Of a stretch of DNA of 64,000 bases, positions 10,215 to 18,418 are shown piece by piece. A program made the position numbers and the translations under genes. The notes beneath the pieces were generated by a model. That model was not told where the DNA came from, searched no databases, and worked only from the letters and a program-made list of their open reading frames with translations. Every line of letters begins with the position of its first letter. The stretch's first letter is position 1. Source of the DNA: Bradyrhizobium agreste (GTDB lineage Bacteria > Pseudomonadota > Alphaproteobacteria > Rhizobiales > Xanthobacteraceae); assembly GCF_016031625.1 (NCBI RefSeq), contig NZ_JACCHP010000011.1:124001-188000 (forward strand), in the 5' to 3' direction.

Positions 10215-10645
10215 GGTCCCGCCAATGGTGGATGTCAGCGTAAAAACCTACGTGGCAAGCCTTTAGGTTTGGTATCCTTTGAAACCGAATCCGGACCGTA
10301 CAGCAGGGAACAAGGCCATCATCCAGCGTGAGAATTTTACCGGTGATCACGCATCCTGTGCGCTGCGGTCGAGCCGAAGTCAGGCTTGGCGCGACAAAGG
10401 TAGTGCGGGGCTGCTATGGAACCGGATGATGCGCCTGTGCCCGGGCAGGCATTCCGCAGGGAATATCTAAGTATTATGGTACCAATTCGGATTGGCGAGG
10501 CTGACCACCACCGGTGGGACAAGAAAAATGCCTGGATGTGGGGTAGCTCACACAGGCCCCCGTTTGACTGCGGTAGGTTGAACAATTTTGCCCCCAACGT
10601 CGAACCGTCCACCGCATCGACCCGACCAACCTTGCGAGACGGCCA
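10215..10645. other. Intergenic region between the cyclase gene and the sigma operon
   Basis: This 431-bp stretch separates divergent genes and should hold both promoters. No convincing coding region, repeat or terminator is visible. A GGAAC at 10307 with CGTG 15 nt later is the only ECF-like pair and its spacing is poor. Confidence 0.5.
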
Positions 10646-11215
10646 TTGAGCGCGACACAGGCGGCTTCGGACGAGATCCTGATCGCCAGGATCGCCCAAG
10701 GTGACCGGCTCGCCATGCAGGTGCTGTACGGGCGGCACCATGTCAGGGTTTACAGGTTCGGGCTGAGGCTCGTGCGGGACGAGCAGGCGGCGGAAGACCT
10801 CATCAGCGAGGTGTTTCTCGACGTCTGGCGTCAAGCCGGCAAGTTCGAGGGCCGATCGGCCGTTTCCACCTGGCTGCTGGCAATCACCCGATTCAAGGCC
10901 CTGTCTGCGCTCCGGCGCAGGAAGGATTTCGAGCTGGACGAAGAAGCCGCCAACGCGATCGAGGACACGTCCGACGATCCGGAAACGGTGGTGCAGAAGA
11001 AGGATACCAGTGCGGCGTTGCGGGAGTGTCTGACGGGCCTCTCGCCGGATCATCGGGAAATCGTCGATCTCGTCTACTACCACGAGAAATCCGTGGAAGA
11101 GGTGGCCGAAATCGTCGGGATACCGGAGAACACTGTGAAGACGCGCTTGTTCTATGCGCGCAAGAAACTGGCCGAACTGCTGAAGGCAGCCGGCGTCGAG
11201 CGAGGCTGGCCATGA
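10646..11215 (+). CDS. ECF RNA polymerase sigma factor
   Basis: 189-residue ECF sigma factor. Sigma2 runs from MQVLYGRHHVRVYRFGLRL to AEDLISEVFLDVW, with the FEGRSAVSTWLLAITRFKALS segment typical of region 2.4. Sigma4 contains LSPDHREIVDLVYYHEKSVEEVAEIVG and the recognition helix PENTVKTRLFYARKKLAEL. The start is TTG at 10646. Its stop overlaps the start of the anti-sigma gene (ATGA), and the subtilisin gene follows 16 bp after that. The operon order suggests that the sigma factor, its regulator and the protease are co-expressed. Confidence 0.93.
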   Translation: MSATQAASDEILIARIAQGDRLAMQVLYGRHHVRVYRFGLRLVRDEQAAEDLISEVFLDVWRQAGKFEGRSAVSTWLLAITRFKALSALRRRKDFELDEEAANAIEDTSDDPETVVQKKDTSAALRECLTGLSPDHREIVDLVYYHEKSVEEVAEIVGIPENTVKTRLFYARKKLAELLKAAGVERGWP

Positions 11216-11907
11216 TGGCTTTGAGCAAGAAGATGCTGGAGCAAGAGCCCAGTGAGATTGAACTGCTGCTGCCCTGGCACGCTGCCGGCACGCTGAACGC
11301 GCGCGATGCGCGCCGTGTCGAGGAAGCGCTGGGGCGCGATCCCGAGCTTGCCAGGCAATATGCCGCGATCCGCGCCGAGTACGAAGAGACCATCCACCTG
11401 AACGAGAGCTTGGGGGCGCCGTCGGCGCGCGCCATGCAGAAGCTGTTCGCCGCGATCGATGCCGAGCCGGCGAGGGCGAGCGGCTCGCTGCCGCTGTCGG
11501 CGCGCATCTCGACCTTCTTCGCGAGCCTATCGCCGCGCACACTGGCGTGGTCGGCGAGCCTCGGCGCCGTCGCGCTCGTGCTGCAGGCCGGAATCATCGG
11601 CGCCGTGCTGATGAAGAACCAGCCCGCGACCTTCCAGACCGCTTCGCTCTCGACCAGCGCGCCGATCACGCGTGAGCTTGGCAGCACGGCCGCGCCGGCG
11701 CGCGCGCTGGTGCGCTTCACGCCCGAAGCGCGCGTCGCCGACATCACCGCGCTGCTCGACAGCTACCAGGCTTCGATCATCGGCGATGCCAAGGGCGGCA
11801 TGTTCCGCCTCCAGTTCGACAAGGCGATGAGCCAGGACGAACTCGCCTCGCTGCTCGGCAGGATGCAGCGCGAGAAGTTCGTCAATCTCGCCGTCGCGGC
11901 GCCCTAG
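11212..11907 (+). CDS. Membrane anti-sigma factor with periplasmic I9/propeptide-like domain
   Basis: Predicted single-pass anti-sigma factor of 231 aa, overlapping the sigma gene by 4 nt. The cytosolic N-terminal part (about 1-110) has an anti-sigma-type segment (EIELLLPWHAAGTLNARDARRVEEAL) but lacks the Cys/His of zinc-binding anti-sigma domains. One membrane helix spans about 112-134. The periplasmic C-terminus (about 165-229: ALVRFTPEARVADITALL, ASIIGDAKGGMFRLQF, ELASLLGRMQREKFVNLAV) has the strand-helix-strand-strand-helix-strand pattern of peptidase inhibitor I9/subtilisin propeptides. With a subtilisin encoded next door, it may be a substrate or inhibitor of that protease. The anti-sigma role rests on position and topology; the I9 likeness is pattern recognition only. 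Confidence 0.82.
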   Translation: MMALSKKMLEQEPSEIELLLPWHAAGTLNARDARRVEEALGRDPELARQYAAIRAEYEETIHLNESLGAPSARAMQKLFAAIDAEPARASGSLPLSARISTFFASLSPRTLAWSASLGAVALVLQAGIIGAVLMKNQPATFQTASLSTSAPITRELGSTAAPARALVRFTPEARVADITALLDSYQASIIGDAKGGMFRLQFDKAMSQDELASLLGRMQREKFVNLAVAAP

Positions 11908-11923
11908 GCGCGCCGCCGAGCCG

Positions 11924-13639
11924 ATGACCGGCAAATCCGAGAGCAGGGTGCGCGCCGGGGCCCGCGCTTCGTCCGTCGGCGTTGCGCTTCTGGTCGCCTC
12001 CTGTTTCGGCGTCGAGGTTGCGCAGGCGCAGGCGATCATGCGCACGCCAACGATCAGCGTGCCCTCGCGCACGCCGACCGTCTCTCCCAACATCACCCCG
12101 CGGGTCAGCCCGAACGTCGCTGCGCGCGCGGTGAGCGTGGACCGCGGCCCGCGGACGATGGCGACCATTCCCCATACCACGACGTCGCGGATCCGGCCGA
12201 CGACGCCGGTGCTGCCTTATGCGCGTTACTCGCCGAATCTGTATCCGGCCTGCACCGCGCCCTATCGCAGTAGCGACGGCGAATGTCTGGCGCAGCCCAA
12301 CGCGGGCGGCGAGGGCACCGGAAAATCCGGCAAGAAGAGCGCCGGCAAAGGGCGCGGCAACGACACGCCGGTCGTGCTGACCTCGCGCAGCTTCGCAGGC
12401 GAATTCGTCGCCGAGATCGACGGCGCGCTGTCGACGGCCGAGGCCGACGATCTGGCACGTCGCCACGGCCTGACCCGCCTCGCTTCCGAGAATTTCCCGC
12501 TGATCGGAGCCACGTTCGGCCTGTTCCGCATCACCGACGGCCGGCCCTACGAGACCGTGCGGCGCGAATTCGCCGCCGACGGCAGCGTGCGCTCGCTGCA
12601 GCCGAACTTCCGCTACGTGCTCCAGGACCAGAAATCGTCGGCCACGACCGAGGGCGATCCTGCGCAATATGCGCTGGCGAAGCTCCGCCTGCCGCAGGCG
12701 CATACGCTGGCGCACGGAGCCAACGTCACGATCGCCGTTATCGATTCCGGCATCGACGCCCGGCATCCCGAGCTCGCCAATTCCGTCGCCGACAATTTCG
12801 ACGCGCTCGGCAGCGCCGAAGGGCCGCACGTCCATGGCACCGGCATCGCCGGGGCGATCGCGGCCCATGCCCGTCTGATGGGCAGCGCGCCCGAAGCCCG
12901 TATCATCGCCATCCGGGCCTTCGGCGGTGCCAATGGCGGTGCCGAGAGCTCGTCCTACATCATCCTGCGCTCCCTGAACTACGCCGCCGAGCACGGTGCG
13001 CAGATCGTCAATATGAGCTTTGCCGGTCCAAAGGACGCGGTGATCGAGCGTGCGATCGCGGCGACGGCCGCGCGTGGTCTCGTGCTGATTGCGGCCGCCG
13101 GCAATGCCGGCGCGAAGTCGCCGCCGCTGTATCCGGCGGCCAATCCCAACGTGATCGCGGTCAGCGCGACGGATCGGCAGGACAGGCTGTTCACCGCGTC
13201 CAACCGCGGCAATTACATTGCCATCGCAGCGCCTGGGGTCGACATCTTCCTGCCGGCGCCCGACGGCAAATACCAGATGACGTCGGGAACCTCGTTCTCG
13301 GCCGCCTATGTCTCCGGCGTCGCGGCGCTGCTGCTCGAGCGCAACTACGCACTGAAGCCGGAAGTGCTGCGCATGACGCTGGTGAAGACTGCACGCGACC
13401 TCGGCTCACCCGGGCGTGACGACCTCTTCGGCGACGGCCAGGCCGATGCGTTTGCCGCCGTCATGGCCGTTCCCGTCGACAGCGCGACGCCGGTCGCCGC
13501 TGCCTCCGGTACAACAAAACGTGAAGATGCGGGAAAGCGTCGCGACGAGCCGGGCATACGCGCGATCGAGCAGCCTTCGCTGTCGGGCGCGGAGGATAAA
13601 TCCGCGGTTTCTCAGGCAGATAGACCGGCGGCGCGATAG
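11924..13639 (+). CDS. Exported S8 (subtilisin-family) serine protease
   Basis: 571-residue secreted protease. A signal peptide (SSVGVALLVASCFGVEVAQAQA) is followed by a Pro/Thr-rich linker (about 40-100) and a Gly/Lys-rich stretch. A propeptide/I9-like domain follows (about 158-233: GEFVAEIDGALSTAEADDLA to VRSLQPNFRYVL). The catalytic domain has Asp274 (AVIDSGID), His304 (HVHGTGIAG), oxyanion Asn394 (AAGNAG) and Ser457 (TSGTSFSAA), so the triad is complete. A low-complexity tail ends the protein. It lies 16 bp after the anti-sigma gene in the same operon, and is probably made when the sigma factor is active. Confidence 0.93.
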   Translation: MTGKSESRVRAGARASSVGVALLVASCFGVEVAQAQAIMRTPTISVPSRTPTVSPNITPRVSPNVAARAVSVDRGPRTMATIPHTTTSRIRPTTPVLPYARYSPNLYPACTAPYRSSDGECLAQPNAGGEGTGKSGKKSAGKGRGNDTPVVLTSRSFAGEFVAEIDGALSTAEADDLARRHGLTRLASENFPLIGATFGLFRITDGRPYETVRREFAADGSVRSLQPNFRYVLQDQKSSATTEGDPAQYALAKLRLPQAHTLAHGANVTIAVIDSGIDARHPELANSVADNFDALGSAEGPHVHGTGIAGAIAAHARLMGSAPEARIIAIRAFGGANGGAESSSYIILRSLNYAAEHGAQIVNMSFAGPKDAVIERAIAATAARGLVLIAAAGNAGAKSPPLYPAANPNVIAVSATDRQDRLFTASNRGNYIAIAAPGVDIFLPAPDGKYQMTSGTSFSAAYVSGVAALLLERNYALKPEVLRMTLVKTARDLGSPGRDDLFGDGQADAFAAVMAVPVDSATPVAAASGTTKREDAGKRRDEPGIRAIEQPSLSGAEDKSAVSQADRPAAR

Positions 13640-13699
13640 CCGCCGCGACCAAGCTGCGCGACTGCGGAGAGTCAAAAAAGCGAACCCCGCATTGAACGT

Positions 13700-13838
13700 T
13701 CAGCCTGCTGCCACGACCAACTGATGTGGGAGCGGTCATCCCTCCCCATCAGTCATATCAGGCGCGAGCGCCCATCCACCCCAAGCGCCCATATGGCTCG
13801 ACCCGTCCGGTTGTCCCCCCGGACGGGTCTTTTCTTTT
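13700..13838 (+). ncRNA. Candidate small RNA ending at an intrinsic terminator
   Basis: Between the protease stop (13639) and the terminator there is about 160 bp of non-coding, structured sequence. A GGGAG / CTCCC stem encloses 9 nt near 13730. A GGCG-CGAG-CGCC hairpin comes next, then two copies of GCGCCCAT, then the terminator stem. A CCCTCCCC stretch could pair with ribosome-binding sites. No good promoter is visible; ATTGAAC near 13690 is weak. It could equally be the 3' UTR of the protease operon. Confidence 0.3.
13800..13838 (+). terminator. Strong Rho-independent terminator
   Basis: A perfect 11-bp stem, GACCCGTCCGG (13800-13810) with CCGGACGGGTC (13819-13829), closes an 8-nt loop and is followed by TTTTCTTTTC. 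It terminates plus-strand transcription 160 bp after the protease gene or at the end of an independent small RNA. Confidence 0.85.
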
Positions 13839-14184
13839 CGCAGCGTTTTTGAGCGAAGTGGATGCCGGTTCGCGTGAAGGAGACGCGTCAAAACAACAAT
13901 CGGGCGTCCGATTTTTCGAAGCTCCGCATTTGTTCAGCCTGCGGTTGAAGATCGCCGTGGCGTCGGTCGCCGTCGCGCGCGCGACACGCCGCAACGCCGT
14001 CATGCTTGTGCGAAGCTTGACTCGAAAACACGGAAAATCACCGCACGACTACGGTGTCTGGTGACGAATGCCGCGTCGTTGCTGGACAAGTCAAAACTTT
14101 TCCACAAAATATTCATGTCGCGTCTAAATTGATTCGTGTGCGTTGCGTCCCCCGCGTCCGTGTTTTCTCCTGACGGGCTGGTTC

Positions 14185-14943
14185 ATGACACATCGCCAAG
14201 AGTTCGTTCGCGACGCGGCCGGCAGCCGCCAAATCGCGGCGCGCTGGTGCGCTCTCGCCGAGCAGCGCCTGCAACATCTCTCCGAGATGTTCGAGACCGG
14301 CCGCTGGCGCCGCTATCATTCCGAGATCGCGTTCCTCGAAAACATCCAGGAAGCCAAACGCGCCGTCCAGACCTGGCGCGCGCTTGCAACCGGCGGGGAT
14401 GTCGCCGAGGCGGCTGCGACCGTGACGCCGGCATTTGGTTGGTCGCCGGCGACGATGCCCCGCTTGGCGCCGCGCGAGCAGGCGCAGACCGTGCAGCCCA
14501 AGACCTTGCAGCCAAAGGCCGTTCACATCGCTCCCGGGACCGCCACGCCGGTCGGGCTCGATCCGAAGCCCGACGTGCTTGCGGAGATCACCGAAGCCCC
14601 GATCGCGCCGCTTGCCGCGCCCCTAGCGAGGCCGTCGTTCGTCGCGCCTGCCGAGATGACGCCGCTCAAGGCTCCCGCTGCGAAGCCAATGTTCACCGCA
14701 CCTGCCGTGAGATCGCCGCTCGTAGAGCCGACCGGGACCGCCCCATTGACCGCGCCGGACGTGAGGCCGCCGGTGCCTGCCGCGAAGCCGCCGAAAGCCG
14801 CGCCTGCAGCGATAGCGGCGCTCCTGCCGCAGTTCGCCCCGCCCGCCGATGATATCGTCGCCGCCCCCGAGCGCGTCGTCGAATTCACCTTCAGCCTCGA
14901 CGGCCTCGAAGCGAAGTACCCGCTGCTCAGGAACGCGTTCTAA
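14185..14943 (+). CDS. TIGR03809 family protein
   Basis: 252-residue protein with a conserved N-terminal domain of about 100 residues (RWCALAEQRLQHLSEMFETG, RWRRYHSEIAFLENIQEAK) that matches the TIGR03809 family of Bradyrhizobium/Rhodopseudomonas. A long Ala/Pro/Lys low-complexity middle and a short conserved C-terminus (RVVEFTFSLDGLEAKYPLL) follow. No signal peptide or catalytic motif is visible and the function is unknown. The ATG at 14185 gives MTHRQEF, the usual family start; an upstream in-frame ATG at 14143 lacks a ribosome-binding site. Its stop overlaps the stop of the convergent TIGR03808 gene, a pairing that also gives the two families adjacent numbers. Confidence 0.85.
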   Translation: MTHRQEFVRDAAGSRQIAARWCALAEQRLQHLSEMFETGRWRRYHSEIAFLENIQEAKRAVQTWRALATGGDVAEAAATVTPAFGWSPATMPRLAPREQAQTVQPKTLQPKAVHIAPGTATPVGLDPKPDVLAEITEAPIAPLAAPLARPSFVAPAEMTPLKAPAAKPMFTAPAVRSPLVEPTGTAPLTAPDVRPPVPAAKPPKAAPAAIAALLPQFAPPADDIVAAPERVVEFTFSLDGLEAKYPLLRNAF

Positions 14944-16310
14944 CGCCGCACCGCATTGCCGCCGACCATCAGCTGCGCGAAGCGTTGTGCGCCGTCGGCC
15001 GACAGGTCCGACGTCACTGTGCGGGCGTGATCGAGGCCGACCACGGCACCGCGCGGCGTCTCGGAGATCATGTTGTTGTTGACGAGCGCGGTGCCGGCGC
15101 CGGGCACGACGGAGACGCCGACGCCGGCCAGCGCCTTGCGGATCACGTTGCCCGTGATCGCGACGTCGCGCAGATATTTGCCCCAGCCGGCGACGATGCC
15201 GTAGGAGGGTGCGTTCTCGATCACGTTGCCGGTCACCGAAGAATCCGCCTCGATGTAGATGCCGACGCCGGCATCGTCGTCGGGCGCTGTCCCGATCGGC
15301 CGCTTCGGAATCAGGTTGCGGATGATGTTGCCCTGGACCACCGCGATGCGGCCGCCCTCGTTGAAATTGCAGATCGAGACGCCGACGGCCGCGCCGTCCA
15401 CGATGTTGTTGGCGATCACCGCGGCCTCGAATGCGAACTCGGAATAGAGCGCGACCTCGCGCACGTCGCTGACGCTGTTGCCTGCGATGTGGATGTTCGA
15501 GGCCGAGTTGCCGCGCACCGCCGAATAGTCGCAATTCCTGATGCGGTTGCCGCGCACGATCACATTGCCGGCTCGAAAGGCGTTGATGGCGTTGCCGTAT
15601 TGGCCCGAGCCGCCGGGGCCGGCCTTGATGTTCTCGATGCGGTTGTCGGCGACCAGCGTGCCGTCATCGCCGATCGCGGTGCGCAGGATCTCGATCCCGT
15701 TGTCGTTGGTGCCGAGAATCGTGTTGCGGCAGACAGCGAGGCCCCTGGCGTCGAACGACACGACCGCCGTCACCGCGATGTCGGTGAAGATATTGCCGGA
15801 AATGTCGCCCGCGACCTGCTCGAGCCAGATGCCGCTGCCGCCCGAGCTCGTGATCTCGCAATCGGTGATGCGCACGTCGCGCCCGCCGAGAACGTGGATC
15901 AGGCCGCGCCGTGTCGGCAGCGGAATGCCGCCGCCCTCGATGGTGATGCCGGTGAGGCCGATCGCATCGGAGCCGTCGCTCTGGATCGCCGAGGCCCCGC
16001 CGGTGAAGACGAGCTTGGTCGCGCCGCGCACGCCGACCAGCTGCGCGCCGTTCGGCAGCCGCAACAGACCGGTCCGGTACACGCCGGGCGGCAAGGCGAG
16101 CGGCAATTGCGCCCGCGCGGCCTCGTCGATGGCGCGCTGCAGCGCGCGGGTCTGGTCCTCGCTACTGCCGGGCCGCACACCGTATTGCGTGGCATCGCGG
16201 CCGAGCAGCGACGTCAGCGGTGCGGCGCGCGCGGCGTCAACGGGCATGGCCAGCGCACCGGCAATGCCTGCGGTCGAAGCCCCGATGAGATGACGGCGAT
16301 TGAGGTCCAT
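14940..16310 (-). CDS. TIGR03808 family Tat-exported repetitive protein (parallel beta-helix)
   Basis: 456-residue protein with a twin-arginine signal (LNRRHLIGASTAGIAGALA). The body is made of degenerate repeats of about 22-25 residues rich in Asn, Ile, Val and Gly (for example ISGNIFTDIAV, VADNRIENIKAG, VRGNRIRNCDYSAVRGN), the hallmark of a right-handed parallel beta-helix as in pectate-lyase-like proteins. It begins with a pectate-lyase_3-type segment (YGVRPGSSEDQTRALQRAIDEAA). A polysaccharide-related periplasmic role is plausible, but no active site is identifiable. The gene converges with TIGR03809, sharing 4 bp at the stops. Confidence 0.88.
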   Translation of the reverse strand: MDLNRRHLIGASTAGIAGALAMPVDAARAAPLTSLLGRDATQYGVRPGSSEDQTRALQRAIDEAARAQLPLALPPGVYRTGLLRLPNGAQLVGVRGATKLVFTGGASAIQSDGSDAIGLTGITIEGGGIPLPTRRGLIHVLGGRDVRITDCEITSSGGSGIWLEQVAGDISGNIFTDIAVTAVVSFDARGLAVCRNTILGTNDNGIEILRTAIGDDGTLVADNRIENIKAGPGGSGQYGNAINAFRAGNVIVRGNRIRNCDYSAVRGNSASNIHIAGNSVSDVREVALYSEFAFEAAVIANNIVDGAAVGVSICNFNEGGRIAVVQGNIIRNLIPKRPIGTAPDDDAGVGIYIEADSSVTGNVIENAPSYGIVAGWGKYLRDVAITGNVIRKALAGVGVSVVPGAGTALVNNNMISETPRGAVVGLDHARTVTSDLSADGAQRFAQLMVGGNAVRR

Positions 16311-16394
16311 GACGCGTCCTCCGGCGGACGCGGGGGTCCGCGCCGATTAGGTAGCGCAGGGCGGGCGAGGGCGCGGGGATTGTTCGCGGTAGGG

Positions 16395-17069
16395 TTAAAT
16401 GTTTACCGCAGGGACGGTGGCCGGCGCGTTCCGCGCCTTCCGCGTCAACTGCACCATCTCCATCAGCATCGCTTCCCCCGCGTCCACCAGCTCCTCCAGC
16501 GTGATGCGGCCCGCGCCCTTGCGGCGCACGCCGCCGCTGCGCGCGAGCAGGGGAATGTGGATGAACGCCGCGAGCTTCGGACCGCCCGCCTTCACGTGCT
16601 CGATCGCGCGCCAGCTCAAGTAGTTGCAGAGATAGGCGCCGGCGTCGCGCGAGGGGCGGGCGTCGATGCCGGTGCGGCGCGCGGCGCGCAGCAGCCTTGC
16701 GGTGTGCGGACCGAACATCATCGCGTCGGCCTGGCCGGCGATGCCGCGCTTGCTGGAGCGGGTGTTGGCGGCATCGGGCCAGAGCATGGTGACGGCGTTG
16801 CGCGCCCGGGTTTCGATGCGCAGGTAAGGCGTGCGGGCGGCGAGGCCGAACATCAGGAGCGCGTCGGGCTTTTGCGCAGCGAGCACGTCAGGCAATTGGC
16901 GGTCGACCGCGGCATAGGTGACCGGGAAGATGTGGCTCGATAGCGCGACATCGTCGAGCGCAGGCCGGCGCAATTGCGCGAGCCGCGCCACCAGCGGCTG
17001 GGTCGGATTATAGGGCGCGCCGGGAAATGGACCGAAGCCGGTGAGGAGAATGCGGAGCTTGTCGCTCAT
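16395..17069 (-). CDS. pcp: Pyrrolidone-carboxylate peptidase (peptidase C15)
   Basis: Cytosolic cysteine peptidase that removes N-terminal pyroglutamate. The 224-residue protein begins LRILLTGFGPFPGAPYNPTQ, the family signature. Candidate triad residues are Glu86 (LRIETRARN), Cys147 (DAGAYLCNYLSW) and His170 (AAFIHIPLL), spaced as in known C15 enzymes. The start at 17069 overlaps the stop of meaB by 4 nt (ATGA), so it is translationally coupled to meaB. The reason for that pairing is unknown. Confidence 0.92.
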   Translation of the reverse strand: MSDKLRILLTGFGPFPGAPYNPTQPLVARLAQLRRPALDDVALSSHIFPVTYAAVDRQLPDVLAAQKPDALLMFGLAARTPYLRIETRARNAVTMLWPDAANTRSSKRGIAGQADAMMFGPHTARLLRAARRTGIDARPSRDAGAYLCNYLSWRAIEHVKAGGPKLAAFIHIPLLARSGGVRRKGAGRITLEELVDAGEAMLMEMVQLTRKARNAPATVPAVNI

Positions 17070-18055
17070 TGCAGCAACTCCAGGATCTGCTCGGCGGCGA
17101 GCGCCGGGGTGAGATGACCATCGGCGACCTCGGCCTCGATCTTGCGGACTTTCGTTCGCACCGACGCCTCGCTGCGCAGCCGCGCCAGCATGCGCTGCTC
17201 CAGCATCGACCACATCCACTTCACCTGCTGCTCGCGCCGCCGCGCGGCGAAATCGCCGGACGCATTCATCGCCTTCCGGTGATCCAGAACCTTCTGCCAG
17301 ATCTTTGCGATGCCGTCGCCGGTCAGCGCCGAATAGGTCTCGACCGGCGGATGCCAATGCTCGGACCGCGGCACCAAGATATGCAGCGCGCCGCGATAGT
17401 CGGCCGCGGTAATCTTGGCGCGCTTCAAATTGTCGCCGTCGGCCTTGTTGATCGCGATCATATCGGCGAGCTCGACCAGGCCTTTCTTGATGCCCTGCAG
17501 CTCGTCACCGCCGCCCGGCAGCATGAGGGCGAGGAAGAAGTCCGTCATGTCGCAGACCGCCGTCTCGGACTGGCCGATGCCGACGGTTTCCACCAGCACG
17601 ACGCCGAAGCCGGCGGCCTCGCACAGCAGCATCGCCTCGCGCGTCTTCGCCGCGACGCCGCCGAGCGTGCCCGACGAAGGCGAGGGGCGGATGAAGGCGT
17701 CGTTCGAGGCCGACAGCCGCGCCATCCGGGTCTTGTCGCCGAGGATCGAGCCGCCGCTGCGCGCCGAGGACGGATCGACCGCGAGCACCGCGACCTTGTG
17801 GCCCTGCTCGATCAGATACGTACCCAGCGCATCGATGGTGGTGGATTTGCCGACGCCCGGCGATCCCGTGATGCCGACGCGAAACGCCTTGCCGGTGTCG
17901 GGCAGCAGCATCTGCACCAGCTCCCGCGCCAGCACCTGGTGATCGCTGCGCCGGCTCTCCACCAGCGTGATGGCCCGGGCCAGGGCGGCGCGACTACCGG
18001 CGCGCAGGTCGCGGGCGAGGGATTTGACATCGATGGATTTGCTATTAGTCATCAT
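17066..18055 (-). CDS. meaB: MeaB, methylmalonyl-CoA mutase-associated GTPase
   Basis: G3E-family GTPase that protects methylmalonyl-CoA mutase and gates delivery of adenosylcobalamin. The 329-residue protein has Walker A GSPGVGKST at 64-72, AVDPSSARSGGSILGDKTRM (switch region), ETVGIGQSE, and NKAD as the guanine-specificity motif. A C-terminal dimerisation arm (QQVKWMWSMLEQRML) is intact. It is about 6 kb from the mutase genes at 24-28 kb, whose large-subunit gene is broken here, so MeaB may lack its usual client unless another mutase exists. Confidence 0.95.
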   Translation of the reverse strand: MMTNSKSIDVKSLARDLRAGSRAALARAITLVESRRSDHQVLARELVQMLLPDTGKAFRVGITGSPGVGKSTTIDALGTYLIEQGHKVAVLAVDPSSARSGGSILGDKTRMARLSASNDAFIRPSPSSGTLGGVAAKTREAMLLCEAAGFGVVLVETVGIGQSETAVCDMTDFFLALMLPGGGDELQGIKKGLVELADMIAINKADGDNLKRAKITAADYRGALHILVPRSEHWHPPVETYSALTGDGIAKIWQKVLDHRKAMNASGDFAARRREQQVKWMWSMLEQRMLARLRSEASVRTKVRKIEAEVADGHLTPALAAEQILELLQ

Positions 18056-18073
18056 TGCTTTCGCGTCCAGCCG

Positions 18074-18418
18074 CTAGCGGCCGGACATGCGAATCTGTCT
18101 TTCGGCGCAGGCTTTCAGTGCTGGAAGGTGAGTTTGAACGATGTCCCAAACGATTTCGGCTTTCGTCATGTGGTAGGCATGACGCAGAAGATTTCCGAAG
18201 TCGATCATCTTCCGCCAGTCGATTCCAGGCTCCGTTCGCTTAACCTCTTCTGGAATGAATCTCGATGCCTCGCAGATGATCTCGAGCAGGCGCTCGATTG
18301 CCAGACGGGAGGTCTTTTCAGAGACAAACTGATTGAAGGAGAGACCTCTTACGACGCTTTCGATGTCGGTGATGGCCTCCAGAATATCTCGCAGCCGGTC
18401 TTCTACAGTCGGCGGCAT
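18074..18418 (-). CDS. hepT: HepT-like HEPN ribonuclease toxin (DUF86)
   Basis: 114-residue all-helical HEPN protein of the DUF86/HepT family, the toxin of HepT-MntA toxin-antitoxin modules. The subfamily signature is FGNLLRHAYH (residues about 74-83), with the Arg-His and Tyr expected for RNase activity and for modification by the partner. The stop of mntA and this ATG are directly adjacent (TGA-ATG), so the two are translated together. Confidence 0.88.
   Translation of the reverse strand: MPPTVEDRLRDILEAITDIESVVRGLSFNQFVSEKTSRLAIERLLEIICEASRFIPEEVKRTEPGIDWRKMIDFGNLLRHAYHMTKAEIVWDIVQTHLPALKACAERQIRMSGR

Larger units (their letters stand above)
13640..14184. other. Long intergenic region after the subtilisin gene
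   Basis: This 545-bp stretch has no convincing protein gene. It contains an isolated, strong intrinsic terminator at 13800-13838 with structured sequence before it (see the ncRNA entry). Downstream of the terminator the sequence becomes relatively AT-rich around 14090-14130 and should carry the promoter of the next gene. Confidence 0.5.

Noticed and set aside
10307..10330. GGAAC-N15-CGTG as an EcfG/ECF-type promoter
   Set aside because: Spacing is 1-2 nt too short, the -10 differs from CGTT, and it lies over 300 bp from the sigma gene.
13726..14064. 112-codon open frame in the long intergenic region
   Set aside because: It runs through an intrinsic terminator, lacks a ribosome-binding site and shows no conserved pattern.
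14985..16943. 652-codon open frame antisense to the TIGR03808 and pcp genes
   Set aside because: It spans two well-supported opposite-strand genes and has shadow-type composition.
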